NCBI GenBank assembly: GCA_963837155.1
Contig: CAWIMB010000002.1
Coordinates: forward strand, 3,596,001 to 3,660,000
Direction: 5' to 3'
Source: DASQHW01 sp963837155
Lineage (GTDB): Bacteria; Actinomycetota; Acidimicrobiia; IMCC26256; PALSA-610
Length of the DNA stretch: 64,000 nt
Made by a program: the position numbers and the translations under genes. The notes beneath the pieces were generated by a model. It saw only the letters and a program-made list of their open reading frames with translations. It searched no databases and was not told the origin of the DNA. Below, one piece after another: positions 23,973 to 32,626 of the stretch; positions within the stretch are counted from its first letter, which is position 1; every line of letters begins with the position of its first letter.

Positions 23973-25064
23973 ATGAGCGGGTGGGCGTGGTTTCTTCTGT
24001 CGGTCGGTGGCGGGACGCTGATCGGGTTCGCGTTCCGGGCCCACAAGCGTTCGTTCGTCGTCGTTGGCTGTGTGTTGATCGCGATCGGCGGCATCGGGCT
24101 TCGCGACATCGGGGTGGCGCGTGCGACAACCCGCGTTCCGAAGTCAGCCGCGGTGCCGCGCCGGTCGACGTCCCCGAAGCGACACGCCGTCGTCCGACGG
24201 TCGGTGCTGCTCGCGCGCGTACTCGCAAACCCCGTCTACGAAGGCGACTTTCCCGACCCGTTCGTGCTCCGCGCGGGTGACGGCTACTACACCTACGCCA
24301 CCAACACGCCCGCCGCCAACGTGCCGGTCATGTACTCGCGCGACCTCGCGCACTGGAAGCCGCTCGCGGACGCGCTCCCGCAGCTCCCGCAGTGGGCGGA
24401 GCAGGGCAAGCTGCGGACGTGGGCACCCTCGGTGCTGCACGTCGGCGGCGCCTACCGGATGTACGTCACGGTTGGCGATCGCGCGCACCAAGCGCAATGC
24501 ATCGGCGTCGCCTCGAGCGCCCGCCCTGCGGGCCCGTTCACCCTCGCGCCGAGCGGCCCGCTCGTGTGCGGCGCGTCGGGCGCGCTCGACGCGAATCCGT
24601 TCCGAGCGGCCGACGGCACACTCTGGCTCCACTGGAAGAACGAACGCGCCGGCGTCGGGCCGCCGCAGATCCTGGCGCAGCAACTCGCAACCGACGGCCG
24701 AACACTGATCGGAACGCCGACGGTGCTGCTCACGCCGAGCCTGTACTGGGAGCACGGCAACGTCGAAGGGCCGGCGATGCTGTACCGCGACGGTGAGTAC
24801 CTTCTCTTCTATTCCGCGGGCGACTGGCAGACCACCGGTTACGCCACTGGTGTCGCCCATTGCGCGTCGCCGACCGGGCCGTGCACGAAAGAGGTCCGGC
24901 CGCTCATGGCGACCACGGCTGATGCGACCGGTCCCGGCGGCCTCACGCCGTTCACCGCGGGCGACGACGTGTACTTCGCATTCCACTCGTGGCACAACGG
25001 CGTGGGCTATTCGGCGGGAGGCGTGCGAAGCCTCAATATCCGTCGCGACGGTCCGGCGCGATGA
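23973..25064 (+). CDS. Membrane-anchored glycoside hydrolase family 43-like protein
   Basis: 363 residues with two N-terminal membrane segments (WFLLSVGGGTLIGFAF and VVVGCVLIAIGGIGL), then a five-bladed propeller glycosidase domain. The GH43 acid triad is visible: Asp in YEGDFPDPFVLRAGDGYY, Asp in GALDANPFRAADGTLWLHW, Glu in HGNVEGPAMLYRDGEYLLFY. Known members cleave arabinan, xylan and related plant polysaccharides. The membrane anchor places it at the cell surface. ATG 23973 is chosen; GTG 23964 is in frame. It is preceded by the SARP-type site at 23882-23924 and is probably monocistronic. Confidence 0.85.
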   Translation: MSGWAWFLLSVGGGTLIGFAFRAHKRSFVVVGCVLIAIGGIGLRDIGVARATTRVPKSAAVPRRSTSPKRHAVVRRSVLLARVLANPVYEGDFPDPFVLRAGDGYYTYATNTPAANVPVMYSRDLAHWKPLADALPQLPQWAEQGKLRTWAPSVLHVGGAYRMYVTVGDRAHQAQCIGVASSARPAGPFTLAPSGPLVCGASGALDANPFRAADGTLWLHWKNERAGVGPPQILAQQLATDGRTLIGTPTVLLTPSLYWEHGNVEGPAMLYRDGEYLLFYSAGDWQTTGYATGVAHCASPTGPCTKEVRPLMATTADATGPGGLTPFTAGDDVYFAFHSWHNGVGYSAGGVRSLNIRRDGPAR

Positions 25065-25093
25065 GTTCGGACGCCAACCCGAGTCTCTCAACC

Positions 25094-25516
25094 TCAGCCA
25101 CGTGGCAGCGTCCGGCGACTGAGCCGCGGGTTCAGCACGGCGCCAACCGTTGCGCCGAAGAGCACGTGGTCGGCCCATTGCGCGGATTGCGGGAGCGCTC
25201 GTATGGCCGGATAGCGGCGGGCGATCACGCCGAGATCGAGTGCTCCGATCGCGGCGCCGCCGAGCGCGCCCGCCGCGATGCGATGCCGCGGTGGAAGGAC
25301 GCGCGCGAGCACGGCCGTCCACCAGATCGAAATCGCGGCGTGGCCAGCGAGGCCACGCGCAATCGACGCCTTGCCGAGCAGCGTTCCCGCCGCGGCCGTG
25401 GATTCGGACAACGGAATACCGCGACGCAACGCATCGAGTGTCGACGGGATGCCGCTCACGACGCCCGCAACCGCCGCGGCGAGCAGCACGTCGCTCAGCG
25501 CGGGTCGTCGGCCCAT
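25094..25516 (-). CDS. Small membrane protein of unknown function
   Basis: 140 residues with about three to four hydrophobic helices: SDVLLAAAVAGVVSGIPSTL, HAAISIWWTAVLARVL, IAAGALGGAAIGALDLGVIA and WADHVLFGATVGAVL. An Arg-rich loop (ARRYPAIRALPQSAQ) precedes the last helix. I recognise no named family. The N-terminus overlaps the cupin stop by about 20 nt, so it is the last gene of a VOC-cupin-membrane protein operon on the minus strand. Confidence 0.65.
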   Translation of the reverse strand: MGRRPALSDVLLAAAVAGVVSGIPSTLDALRRGIPLSESTAAAGTLLGKASIARGLAGHAAISIWWTAVLARVLPPRHRIAAGALGGAAIGALDLGVIARRYPAIRALPQSAQWADHVLFGATVGAVLNPRLSRRTLPRG

Positions 25517-25875
25517 GAGTGAAGGTTGCCGAGGGTCGGCGTGATGTACAGCATCGTCACCCCGTTTGGCGCCTTGTTGCGGTGCCAGCACCCGCGCGGC
25601 ACGACCACAACTGCACCCGTGCCGAGTGTCTTGGTCGTGCGCGCGCCGGTGTCGTCGAACGTCGTCAGCTCACTCTCACCGGCAAGCACGTGCAGGAGTT
25701 CGTCACCGGTGGTGTGGCACTCCCACGGCGGCTGCCCGACGAAGCAGCCGATGCCACACGTCGAGTCGTTGAACGGAAACTCATCGATCGGGCCGCGCGG
25801 CTCCTCCGTCACCCCGGCGAGATCGGTTCGCTCCATCTTCTCGACTGCTTCCCGGCTGAGGTCGTACACGTTCAT
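25495..25875 (-). CDS. Cupin-domain protein
   Basis: 126 residues forming one cupin barrel. The metal-binding pattern is partly kept: ECHTTGDELLHVLAGESE (motif 1, with His, Glu and His) and VVVPRGCWHRNKAP (motif 2, His). A Cys pair in DSTCGIGCFVG precedes the barrel. The enzyme or binding role is open. It overlaps the VOC gene stop by ATGA and the downstream membrane protein start, so all three are co-translated. Confidence 0.75.
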   Translation of the reverse strand: MNVYDLSREAVEKMERTDLAGVTEEPRGPIDEFPFNDSTCGIGCFVGQPPWECHTTGDELLHVLAGESELTTFDDTGARTTKTLGTGAVVVVPRGCWHRNKAPNGVTMLYITPTLGNLHSWADDPR

Positions 25876-26246
25876 CGCATCGTTCCGATCCGGAGACGGT
25901 TGCCATCGGGGTCTGTCAGGTGGACCTCGCGCGCCCACGGTTGGTCGATGACCTCGGCGCTGAACTCCTTGGCGATCGCGTCGACGTCCGGCACGCGCAT
26001 GTAGACGAGTGTGTCGGGACGCGCATCGCCTCGATGCTCGGAGAGGAACAACCGGGCCGAGCCGTCCCGGGCGAGCGACACGAACGCCGGAAACGACGGC
26101 TCGAACCGGTGCGTCCACTCCTCCTCGTAGCCGAGCCGGCGATACCACTCCACCGCACGCGCCGCGTCCGCAACCCGGAGCACGGGGATCGCTTCGTCTG
26201 TCACGCCGTACAGATTGCCGGGTGCCGCGTGATGGTGCACAGTCAT
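25872..26246 (-). CDS. VOC/glyoxalase-bleomycin resistance family protein
   Basis: 124 residues with the paired beta-alpha-beta-beta-beta units of the VOC fold: AIPVLRVADAARAVEWYRRL, PAFVSLARDGSARLFLSEHR and the second half VYMRVPDVDAIAKEF, ending VHLTDPDGNRLRIG. Members bind metal or sequester small molecules. The N-terminal MTVHHHAAPG has three His. The start (26246) faces the methyltransferase ATG at 26250 only 3 nt away. Confidence 0.8.
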   Translation of the reverse strand: MTVHHHAAPGNLYGVTDEAIPVLRVADAARAVEWYRRLGYEEEWTHRFEPSFPAFVSLARDGSARLFLSEHRGDARPDTLVYMRVPDVDAIAKEFSAEVIDQPWAREVHLTDPDGNRLRIGTMR

Positions 26247-26249
26247 GGC

Positions 26250-27008
26250 ATGCCCGCCGAGGACCACGCAGACGTCGTTCGACGTTCGTTCGAACGCCAG
26301 GTCAACCTCTTCTCGGGGCCCGACTCCCCGTTCGCGCAGCGACCCGCGGGAGCCGTCTCCTGGCTCGAGCCCCTCGATACCAACATGGTCGTGCTCGACG
26401 TCGCGTGCGGCGCCGGGCACGCGGCCGAGCCGGTTGCGCCGCACGTTCGTCAGGTCATCGGCATCGATCTCACGCCGAGCCTCCTCGAGCTCGGCGCGCA
26501 ACGCCTCCGCGACGCCGGCATCACCAACGTCCTCCTGCAGGAAGGCAACGCGGAGTCGCTGCCGTTCGTGGACGGATCGTTCGACCTCGTGTTCTGTCGC
26601 AGTTCGCTGCATCACTTCGCCGACCCCTACCAGGCAGTGGCGGAGATGCTCCGCACGTGCCGGCCGGGAGGCCGGGTCGTCCTCGCCGATCTCGTCGCGC
26701 CGTCAGCCGAGGAACGCGAGACCTTCGATGACCTCCACCGGCTGATCGACCCCTCGCACGTCCGCTCGTTTCTCGAAGCCGAGCTCGCGACACTGCTCCC
26801 CGATCTCACGCTGACCTACGGCGAGACCAGGCCCATGCGCTTCCCGATCGACATTGCGCTCACCGACGAGTCCGACCGCGACGCCGTGCTCGCGGCACTA
26901 CGCACCGAGGTCGAGGGAGGTGCGGCGACCGGGTTCGACCCCATCGAACAGGATGGCAAGTTCGTCGTGTCGTTCACCATCTACACCGTGCACGGCACGC
27001 GCGGTTGA
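26250..27008 (+). CDS. Class I SAM-dependent methyltransferase
   Basis: 252 residues. Motif I VVLDVACGAGHAAEPVAPHV (SAM binding), the acidic end of beta-2 in IGIDLTPSLLELG, the motif ESLPFVDGSFDLVFCRSSLH, and GGRVVLADLVAP are in the expected order for UbiE/Methyltransf_11-type enzymes. The C-terminal half resembles arsenite- or quinone-type methyltransferases only loosely, so the substrate is unknown. ATG 26250 is chosen; ATG 26232 is in frame but would overlap the divergent VOC gene. Confidence 0.85.
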   Translation: MPAEDHADVVRRSFERQVNLFSGPDSPFAQRPAGAVSWLEPLDTNMVVLDVACGAGHAAEPVAPHVRQVIGIDLTPSLLELGAQRLRDAGITNVLLQEGNAESLPFVDGSFDLVFCRSSLHHFADPYQAVAEMLRTCRPGGRVVLADLVAPSAEERETFDDLHRLIDPSHVRSFLEAELATLLPDLTLTYGETRPMRFPIDIALTDESDRDAVLAALRTEVEGGAATGFDPIEQDGKFVVSFTIYTVHGTRG

Positions 27009-27137
27009 CAGCGCGCACCTCGCGCGCTGAAAGAGAGAAGATGCCATCAGTGACGCCGTCCCGCGCGGTCCGTAGGGTCCGAGACAGAACGCTCGGACGA
27101 GCGGATCGCTCGAGCGCAGAAACGCGGGGGGCTTCTC

Positions 27138-28328
27138 TTGAATCGCAGAACGATCGTTGTCGCCGTCGTGGCAATTGCCGCACTGACACTCGTCGCAGTC
27201 CCGGCCAATGCGGCGCCGACGCCGCGGCCGATGGGCACACTCAACTGCTTCACAACGGGAGCCGCTTCGCTGAAGCCACATGGCCTCCCGCCCGTCGCGC
27301 CCGCGACCTCAGACACCACGCTCAAGGGCGCCGGCGACCTCGTCTCGTGTGACGCGTCGGGTGTGACCGGCGGAGACAAGACGATCAACGCCGGGACGAT
27401 CACGTTGAACGGAAAGATCCCGCGCGGCGCAACGTGCTCGTCGGTCTTCTCGGACGCGACGCGCATCAACCATCGGAGTCTCACGATCCGGTTGAAGAAC
27501 TCGAGCGTGGACTCGCACGGTCACACGCAGCTGTCGACGGTCGCGACTCTCCATCCAGATGCCGTGTTGATCGTTGCGAACGGGAACGGCTTCGGAGTGA
27601 CCGGTACCGTTCCGCAGAGCAACAAGGGCAACGCACCCTTCGGCGGTGAGGCCCTGGCCGCGCAGTTGAACTTCGACAACTTCAGCGACGCGCTGGACTG
27701 TTCGAACGGCACCGGGTCGTCGCTGACGTCGATCCAGTGGAGCACGGCCGGCGGTTCGACGTTCTCGATCCAGCCACCGGCGTCGGGCATCCTGGTCTGT
27801 GGATCAACGGGCTCGGCTGAGCTGTCGTCGCACGGGATCCCGGCCGGTGTCACGACGGGGTCCCGTTCGTTCAACGCGTCGGGCACTCTCGACTCGGGCG
27901 ATTCGAACGTGACCGGCGGGAATGCCGTGATCAACGCGGGGACCATCGACTTCGCGGGCCGCTTCCCGAGTGGCATCAGCTGCGCGACGCTGTTCTCGAC
28001 TCCGATGGAGTTCACCTCCTCGAGCTCGAACCGTTTCGACATCAGGCTGCAGCACGTCGACCTCAACGGGTTCGGGTTCTCGGTGACAACCGAGGTCGCC
28101 CGTGTCCGCGCGCGCATCGCGGAGAGCTCCAACAGCGACACCTCGTTTGTGCTCCTCGGCGAAGCAATCCCTGGCGTGGGCGCGTTCCACGGCGAGGGGA
28201 TGGCCTTCCTTCTCGATGTTGACAATCTCACTGAAGTCTCAGACTGTGCCGCGGGCACCGCACCGTTGACCAAGCTCGACTGGACCTCGACCGACGGTGG
28301 GGGGCTTCTGATCGTGCCCCCCTTCTAA
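27138..28328 (+). CDS. Secreted protein with two tandem repeats of an unknown domain
   Basis: 396 residues with signal peptide MNRRTIVVAVVAIAALTLVA and cleavage near PANAAPT. TTG start preceded by GGGGGG. Two homologous halves follow, each about 180 residues: the first has TLNCFTTGAASLKPHGLPP, LVSCDASGVTGGDKTINAGT and KIPRGATCSSVFS. The second has ILVCGSTGSAELSSHGIPAG, NVTGGNAVINAGTIDFAGRF and SGISCATLFSTP. Each half has conserved Cys. Beta-rich, no family recognised. The preceding 130 bp hold no gene. Probably monocistronic or followed by the DUF5990 gene 17 nt downstream. Confidence 0.7.
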   Translation: MNRRTIVVAVVAIAALTLVAVPANAAPTPRPMGTLNCFTTGAASLKPHGLPPVAPATSDTTLKGAGDLVSCDASGVTGGDKTINAGTITLNGKIPRGATCSSVFSDATRINHRSLTIRLKNSSVDSHGHTQLSTVATLHPDAVLIVANGNGFGVTGTVPQSNKGNAPFGGEALAAQLNFDNFSDALDCSNGTGSSLTSIQWSTAGGSTFSIQPPASGILVCGSTGSAELSSHGIPAGVTTGSRSFNASGTLDSGDSNVTGGNAVINAGTIDFAGRFPSGISCATLFSTPMEFTSSSSNRFDIRLQHVDLNGFGFSVTTEVARVRARIAESSNSDTSFVLLGEAIPGVGAFHGEGMAFLLDVDNLTEVSDCAAGTAPLTKLDWTSTDGGGLLIVPPF

Positions 28329-28345
28329 GCCGGCCAACATGTGAC

Positions 28346-28786
28346 GTGCAGATTCGAATCGTTGGCTCCGACCTGCCCGGTCGCGCGTGTGCGCACGGGC
28401 CCGACTTTCCCGGGTACGAGAACATCCACGTCGGTGTGCAGAAGCGCGGCAAGGTCGACGACCTGCTCGGTCTGACGCCCGGAGACGCGCCATCGGCAGA
28501 GTGGACCATCGACAGCGACGTGCAGGGCGTCGACTTCAAGGGTCCGTACATTCAGGGGCGACCGGGCGCCCGCTTCATCTACTTGTCGTGGGGCACCGTC
28601 GACGGCGACGGCACGTTCAACATGTTCCGCCGCGCGAAGTTGATGCTCGACGCGGTTGCACCGTCGCTCATTGCCAAGGCACAAAAGTCGGGACAGCTCG
28701 TCGCGCGCCTCACGCTCACCGACGCAAAGGGAAACCCATTGTGCGCAGCCGTGCGTCCTCCGAGGATCGAATGGTCGGCCGGATAG
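28346..28786 (+). CDS. DUF5990 family protein
   Basis: 146 residues from a GTG. The family pattern is clear: MQIRIVGSDLPGRAC, YENIHVGVQKRGKVDDL, DFKGPYIQGRPGARFIYLSW and FNMFRRAKLMLDAV. Function unknown. The gene begins 17 nt after the secreted repeat protein and may be co-transcribed. Assignment is by recognition of the motif set. Confidence 0.8.
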   Translation: MQIRIVGSDLPGRACAHGPDFPGYENIHVGVQKRGKVDDLLGLTPGDAPSAEWTIDSDVQGVDFKGPYIQGRPGARFIYLSWGTVDGDGTFNMFRRAKLMLDAVAPSLIAKAQKSGQLVARLTLTDAKGNPLCAAVRPPRIEWSAG

Positions 28787-28920
28787 CTCCCAGACTCTGG
28801 AAAGTCGTCGTGCGCGCAAGCTCACGCGGACCGCACAACCACGACTGATTCGCCCTTCATGTCAACGGAAGTCGCGCAGAAAGGGCGGAGTCGCGCGCAC
28901 AAAGACTCAGCAATGATGCG

Positions 28921-29400
28921 TTGGTGGGGGCGGATGCGCATATGCGGCGGCAATTCGATGCCGCGTACGAGGTGCTGTTCACGGCGACGAAGACTGCCGT
29001 CACGAACTTCTTTCGGGACGACACCTCAGCCGTCGCCGACGCTGTTGCAGAGACCATGGCGCAGACGTTCGAACATTGGGAACGCGTGCGCGCGCAACAC
29101 AACCGGGTGGCTTGGGTTGTGGGGTGCGCGAAGAACGTCTGCGTGACGCAACTCCGAGCAACTGCTCGACGCCGCGGCGCGTCGAAGCAAGCGGTCACGC
29201 TTTGGGAGACGTTGCACCGCCTGCCCAATCGCGAGCGAGATGTCGCGGTGCTGCGATTCCTGATGGACTGTGATGACACAACGACCGCTGCCGCGTTGGG
29301 AACGTCGGTCGCGAACATTGATCACGTGGCCCGCAGCGTACGGCGACGGCTGCCAAAGGATCTCCGCGACGTCTACGCCGACACGGGCGCACGAGCATGA
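28921..29400 (+). CDS. Sigma-70 region-like (ECF) protein
   Basis: About 152-159 residues; start TTG 28921 or, with GGGGGCGG upstream, ATG 28942. A region 2-like helix set (FDAAYEVLFTATKTAVTNFF and ADAVAETMAQTFEHWERVRA) is followed by region 4-like LPNRERDVAVLRFLMDCDDT and AALGTSVANIDHVARSVRRR. The motif is divergent from standard ECF sigma factors, and the region 2 promoter-melting segment (NRVAWVVGCAKNVCVTQLRA) is present but short. It overlaps by ATGA a small membrane protein, the usual sigma/anti-sigma order. I see no copy of the CAACC-type element upstream. Confidence 0.7.
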   Translation: MVGADAHMRRQFDAAYEVLFTATKTAVTNFFRDDTSAVADAVAETMAQTFEHWERVRAQHNRVAWVVGCAKNVCVTQLRATARRRGASKQAVTLWETLHRLPNRERDVAVLRFLMDCDDTTTAAALGTSVANIDHVARSVRRRLPKDLRDVYADTGARA

Positions 29401-30107
29401 AACGCACGCGCGCCGGTCAGCACGCCGCGCGGGACGTGAGCGCGCGGCGCATCTACTACTACGCAGTCGAAACCGGAACCGCGCGCCGGCGGCGGCACCG
29501 ACAACGACGAGGGGCGTTCATGGCGTGCGCGTCGATACTCGTCCTCGTGGCCGGGACGGGCTTCGCGATGTCACGCCGGGAAGCCGAAACCAGCAGCGCA
29601 TTCCGACCACCGTCGTCGTCCACGAGCGTTCCACAAGTTCTGCACGCGGACACTGCTCAATCGAAGCGGGACCCCGGTCGCTCGACGAGGAAGCCGCACA
29701 CCCCGAAGCGTGCGGCCAACTCGCCGTGCGCGTCAACGGATGCGCAGCTTGCGGTTGTGCTGATCGCCGTCGCCGACCCCGTACCGACGACAACGACAAC
29801 GCTCGACACGTCCTCGACGACCACGACCTCGTCGACGACCACGACTTCCTCGACGACGACCAGTACGCCGACGACAATCGCGTCCACCACAACGACCACG
29901 GTGAGGCGCGTGCCCCCGACGACGGTGCCCCGCCCGACGACACCGAAGCCGCCGACCAAGCACGGGACCCGGACCGTCCGGAAGCATGCGGCGGCGACGC
30001 AGCGAGTCTCGGCCGCGTCACAAGCCGCGCCGACGACGCGGGCGCTGCGGCGAGCGCGGGCGGCGCGGAGGGCTCCCGCTGCGCACTGTGCGTCAGCGAG
30101 ACAGTGA
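29397..30107 (+). CDS. Single-pass membrane protein with Thr-rich region, candidate anti-sigma partner
   Basis: 236 residues: a basic N-terminus (RRIYYYAVETGTARRRRHRQ), one membrane helix AFMACASILVLVAGTGFAMS at about 42-61, then a Ser/Pro segment with two Cys. A Thr-rich stretch follows (runs of TTTT with SS spacers, about residues 133-170) and a basic, Ala-rich tail. No domain is recognised. The start overlaps the sigma-like gene stop (ATGA). Topology with a basic cytoplasmic part and long external part fits an anti-sigma or sensor, which is inference only. Confidence 0.6.
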   Translation: MKRTRAGQHAARDVSARRIYYYAVETGTARRRRHRQRRGAFMACASILVLVAGTGFAMSRREAETSSAFRPPSSSTSVPQVLHADTAQSKRDPGRSTRKPHTPKRAANSPCASTDAQLAVVLIAVADPVPTTTTTLDTSSTTTTSSTTTTSSTTTSTPTTIASTTTTTVRRVPPTTVPRPTTPKPPTKHGTRTVRKHAAATQRVSAASQAAPTTRALRRARAARRAPAAHCASARQ

Positions 30108-30110
30108 AGT

Positions 30111-31214
30111 TCAGTCGCGATCGAGCGGTTGCGCGAGCAGCAACAGGTCGTACGTCACCTTCATCACACCTCCGCAGATGAGTGGCCAACCGAAGCTCGA
30201 GTGCTGGAGCATCAAGCCGGCCAGCGCCGGCGTCGTCGCGCTCGCCAGGCTGCGGGGCACGGCCGTGATGCTCGCGGCCGCGGCCCGTTCGTCCGGTTCG
30301 ACGACGCGCATGACGAGCGCCTGACGCACCGGCACGTCCATCTGCGACAGCGCGGCCCGCAACAAGAGAAACGTGATCGCCGCCCCTGCGTTCGGCACGA
30401 TGCCCGCAAGGATCAGGAAGATGTTCGCGGGCAGGTGTGTGAACACCATCGTCCGCACCAACCCGATGCGCCGCGCGATCCGGGCCGAGAGGAGTTGTGA
30501 GAACGCGGTCAACGTGCCGGCTGCCGCCAGTGTCGCACCGGTCGCGGCCGGCGACAGCCCGAACCGCACGTCGAGGTAGAGCACGAGCAGCGACGTCACC
30601 ACGAAGCCACCACCCGCGGCGTCGAGCGAAAACAGCGTCGACAACCGGACCACGATCGACCGCGACTTGTGCAGGCCGCCTCGCGGTGCACTGACCGAGG
30701 CGTGCGTGCGCAGCGAGCGGTACACGAGCGCGGCCGCCACGGCCACGACCACGTAGATCAGGAACGACAGCCGCTCCACTGTCGCGACATCCCACCCGTG
30801 CGCCTTCGCCAGCCGCTGCGGCAACGGCGACGCCAACGCCCCCGCCGCCGCCGCGAACGTGGCCACGAGGTTGTAGACCGCGAAGCTGTGCGTGCGCGCG
30901 TGCCCTTCGGTGAAGTCGGCGAGCACGGCTTGCTCGGTCGGCAGGAAGAGACTCACATCGCCACCCGACGGGTTCAGCGTGCCGATGAACCCCACGACCA
31001 CAAGCGGCCAGAAGCGCGTCACCGTCGAGAAACCGATGCCGGTGAACGCCATCAGCGCACACGACGCGAGCAGCACCCGCTGCGCACCCCAACGATTCAG
31101 CCGCAGCCCGGCCCACAGCGTCAGGGCTGCCGACCCGAGCAGCGTTGCGGTGACGATCACACCGATCTGGAAACCGTCGAACCCGATGTGCTGCAAGTAA
31201 CGAGCGAGCAGCAC
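30111..31214 (-). CDS. MFS transporter (N-terminus probably incomplete)
   Basis: 367 residues from a GTG, with about eleven hydrophobic helices, for example IGVIVTATLLGSAALTLWAG, LVVVGFIGTLNPSGGDVSLF, LSFLIYVVVAVAAALVYRSL and the loop RLNRWGAQRVLLASC (MFS motif A-like). Protein-like sequence continues upstream of the GTG (LPARPVPSSSRGAIRAFADG), typical for the first residues of this MFS subgroup, but without a start codon before the cyclopropane synthase stop. The real start may be obscured by an indel near 31300. Substrate unknown. It convergently abuts the Thr-rich protein gene. Confidence 0.8.
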   Translation of the reverse strand: MLLARYLQHIGFDGFQIGVIVTATLLGSAALTLWAGLRLNRWGAQRVLLASCALMAFTGIGFSTVTRFWPLVVVGFIGTLNPSGGDVSLFLPTEQAVLADFTEGHARTHSFAVYNLVATFAAAAGALASPLPQRLAKAHGWDVATVERLSFLIYVVVAVAAALVYRSLRTHASVSAPRGGLHKSRSIVVRLSTLFSLDAAGGGFVVTSLLVLYLDVRFGLSPAATGATLAAAGTLTAFSQLLSARIARRIGLVRTMVFTHLPANIFLILAGIVPNAGAAITFLLLRAALSQMDVPVRQALVMRVVEPDERAAAASITAVPRSLASATTPALAGLMLQHSSFGWPLICGGVMKVTYDLLLLAQPLDRD

Positions 31215-31323
31215 CGCCGCGAAGCCGTCGGCGAACGCCCGGATCGCACCGCGCGACGATGACGGGACGGGTCGCGCGGGCAGCCACGCCGCATCGTAGG
31301 CCGCGCCGACAAGAACGCGGCTG

Positions 31324-32592
31324 CTACTGCTGCGACACCAGCTGCGCCCCGAGCGGTCGTGTCTCCCAGTCGGGACGGCGCGGCATCACGATCTGGCCCT
31401 GCGGCGCGCGCACCGCGAGCGTCTGGTGGATCTGGTTGCGGCCGGCCTCGAAGTTGCATGCCGACGCGGCCATGTACAGCCGCCAGACGCGGGCGCGGTT
31501 CACACCGACCAAGTCGACCGCCCGGTCCCAATCGGCCTCCAGGTTCGCGACCCATTCGCGCAGCGTCAGCGCGTAGTGCTCGCGCAGGCTCTCGACGTGC
31601 CGCACCTCGAACCCCGCCTGCTGCATCTGCGACACGACGGTGCCGACCTCGTGCAACTCGCCGTCGGGGAACACGTACCGGTCGATGAACCCGCGGTGGT
31701 GGAAACGCGAACGAGTACCAGGCCGGCGGCTGATGCCGTGGTTCAACACGCGACCTTCCGGCCGCACGAGCGCGAACAACCGGTTGAAGTACTCGGCCAG
31801 GCGCGCCACTCCGACGTGCTCGAACATGCCGATCGAGCTGATCGCGTCGTACGGGCCGTCGGCAACATCGCGGTAGTCCTGGACGCGGATCTCGACCCGG
31901 TCGTCGAGCCCGGCCCGCTTGACCGCGTCGATCGCATACTCGGACTGCTGACGCGACAGCGTGACGCCGACCGCCTCCACGCCGTAGTGCTCGGCGGCGT
32001 AGATCGCCATGCTCCCCCACCCGCACCCGACGTCGAGCAGCCGCATGCCGGGCCGCAGCGCGAGCTTGCGGCAGATCAGCTCGTATTTGTTCGCCTGGGC
32101 ATCTTCGAGCGCGACCGTGTCGTCGTCCCACACCGCGCACGAGTACGTCATCGAAGGACCGAGCACGATGCGATAGAAGTCGTTCGACACGTCGTAGTGG
32201 TGCGCGATCGCGGCCGCGTCCCGCGCCCTCGAGTGGCGGCGGCCGTGCAGCCGTGCTTCTTCGGGCGGCACTGGTGGTCGGCGGAAACCGCTCGCACCCG
32301 CCAGGCGCGCCATCGCGAGCCACGTGCGTCCGTCGAGCTTCACATCGGGCAGGTGATCGCGCAGCTGGAGCACGGCGAAGATGTCGCCCTCCACGTCGAG
32401 CGCACCGCTCACGTAGGCCCGGGCGAAGCCAATCTCGCCGGGCCCGGTGAGGATGTATGCGAGTGCGTCAGACGTTCGCAAGACGATTCGGGTACCGGCG
32501 CCGGCCGGGCCCACCGAACTGCCGTCGTAGCAGTCGATGCGCACAGGAAGGTCAGCGCCGAGGAGCTGTGACACGAGGTCGGCGATGCGCAT
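31324..32592 (-). CDS. cfa: Cyclopropane-fatty-acyl-phospholipid synthase
   Basis: 422 residues. It transfers a methylene from SAM across the double bond of membrane phospholipid acyl chains. The SAM site is LLDVGCGWGSMAIYAAEHYG. Family motifs AIAHHYDVSNDFYRIVLGPS, MTYSCAVWDD, GVTLSRQQSEYA and SIGMFEHVG are all present, and the N-terminal SCP2-like domain (TSDALAYILTGPGEIGFARA, YVSGALDVEGDIF) is complete. The length is normal. It acts at the inner face of the membrane. The gene probably precedes the MFS gene in one operon. Confidence 0.9.
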   Translation of the reverse strand: MRIADLVSQLLGADLPVRIDCYDGSSVGPAGAGTRIVLRTSDALAYILTGPGEIGFARAYVSGALDVEGDIFAVLQLRDHLPDVKLDGRTWLAMARLAGASGFRRPPVPPEEARLHGRRHSRARDAAAIAHHYDVSNDFYRIVLGPSMTYSCAVWDDDTVALEDAQANKYELICRKLALRPGMRLLDVGCGWGSMAIYAAEHYGVEAVGVTLSRQQSEYAIDAVKRAGLDDRVEIRVQDYRDVADGPYDAISSIGMFEHVGVARLAEYFNRLFALVRPEGRVLNHGISRRPGTRSRFHHRGFIDRYVFPDGELHEVGTVVSQMQQAGFEVRHVESLREHYALTLREWVANLEADWDRAVDLVGVNRARVWRLYMAASACNFEAGRNQIHQTLAVRAPQGQIVMPRRPDWETRPLGAQLVSQQ

Positions 32593-32626
32593 GCGAAATC
32601 AGTACCCCATTCGTGAGCCCGAGTAA

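Noticed and set aside
29790..29910. ACG/ACC/TCG repeats that might look like a CRISPR-like or repetitive array
   Set aside because: They encode a Thr/Ser-rich linker; units are irregular and there are no spacers.
29518..31287. A 589-codon open frame on the minus strand across the Thr-rich and MFS genes
   Set aside because: Its sequence is Arg/Ala-rich with no helices or motifs, while the MFS gene in another frame gives a clear transporter. It is a product of high GC.
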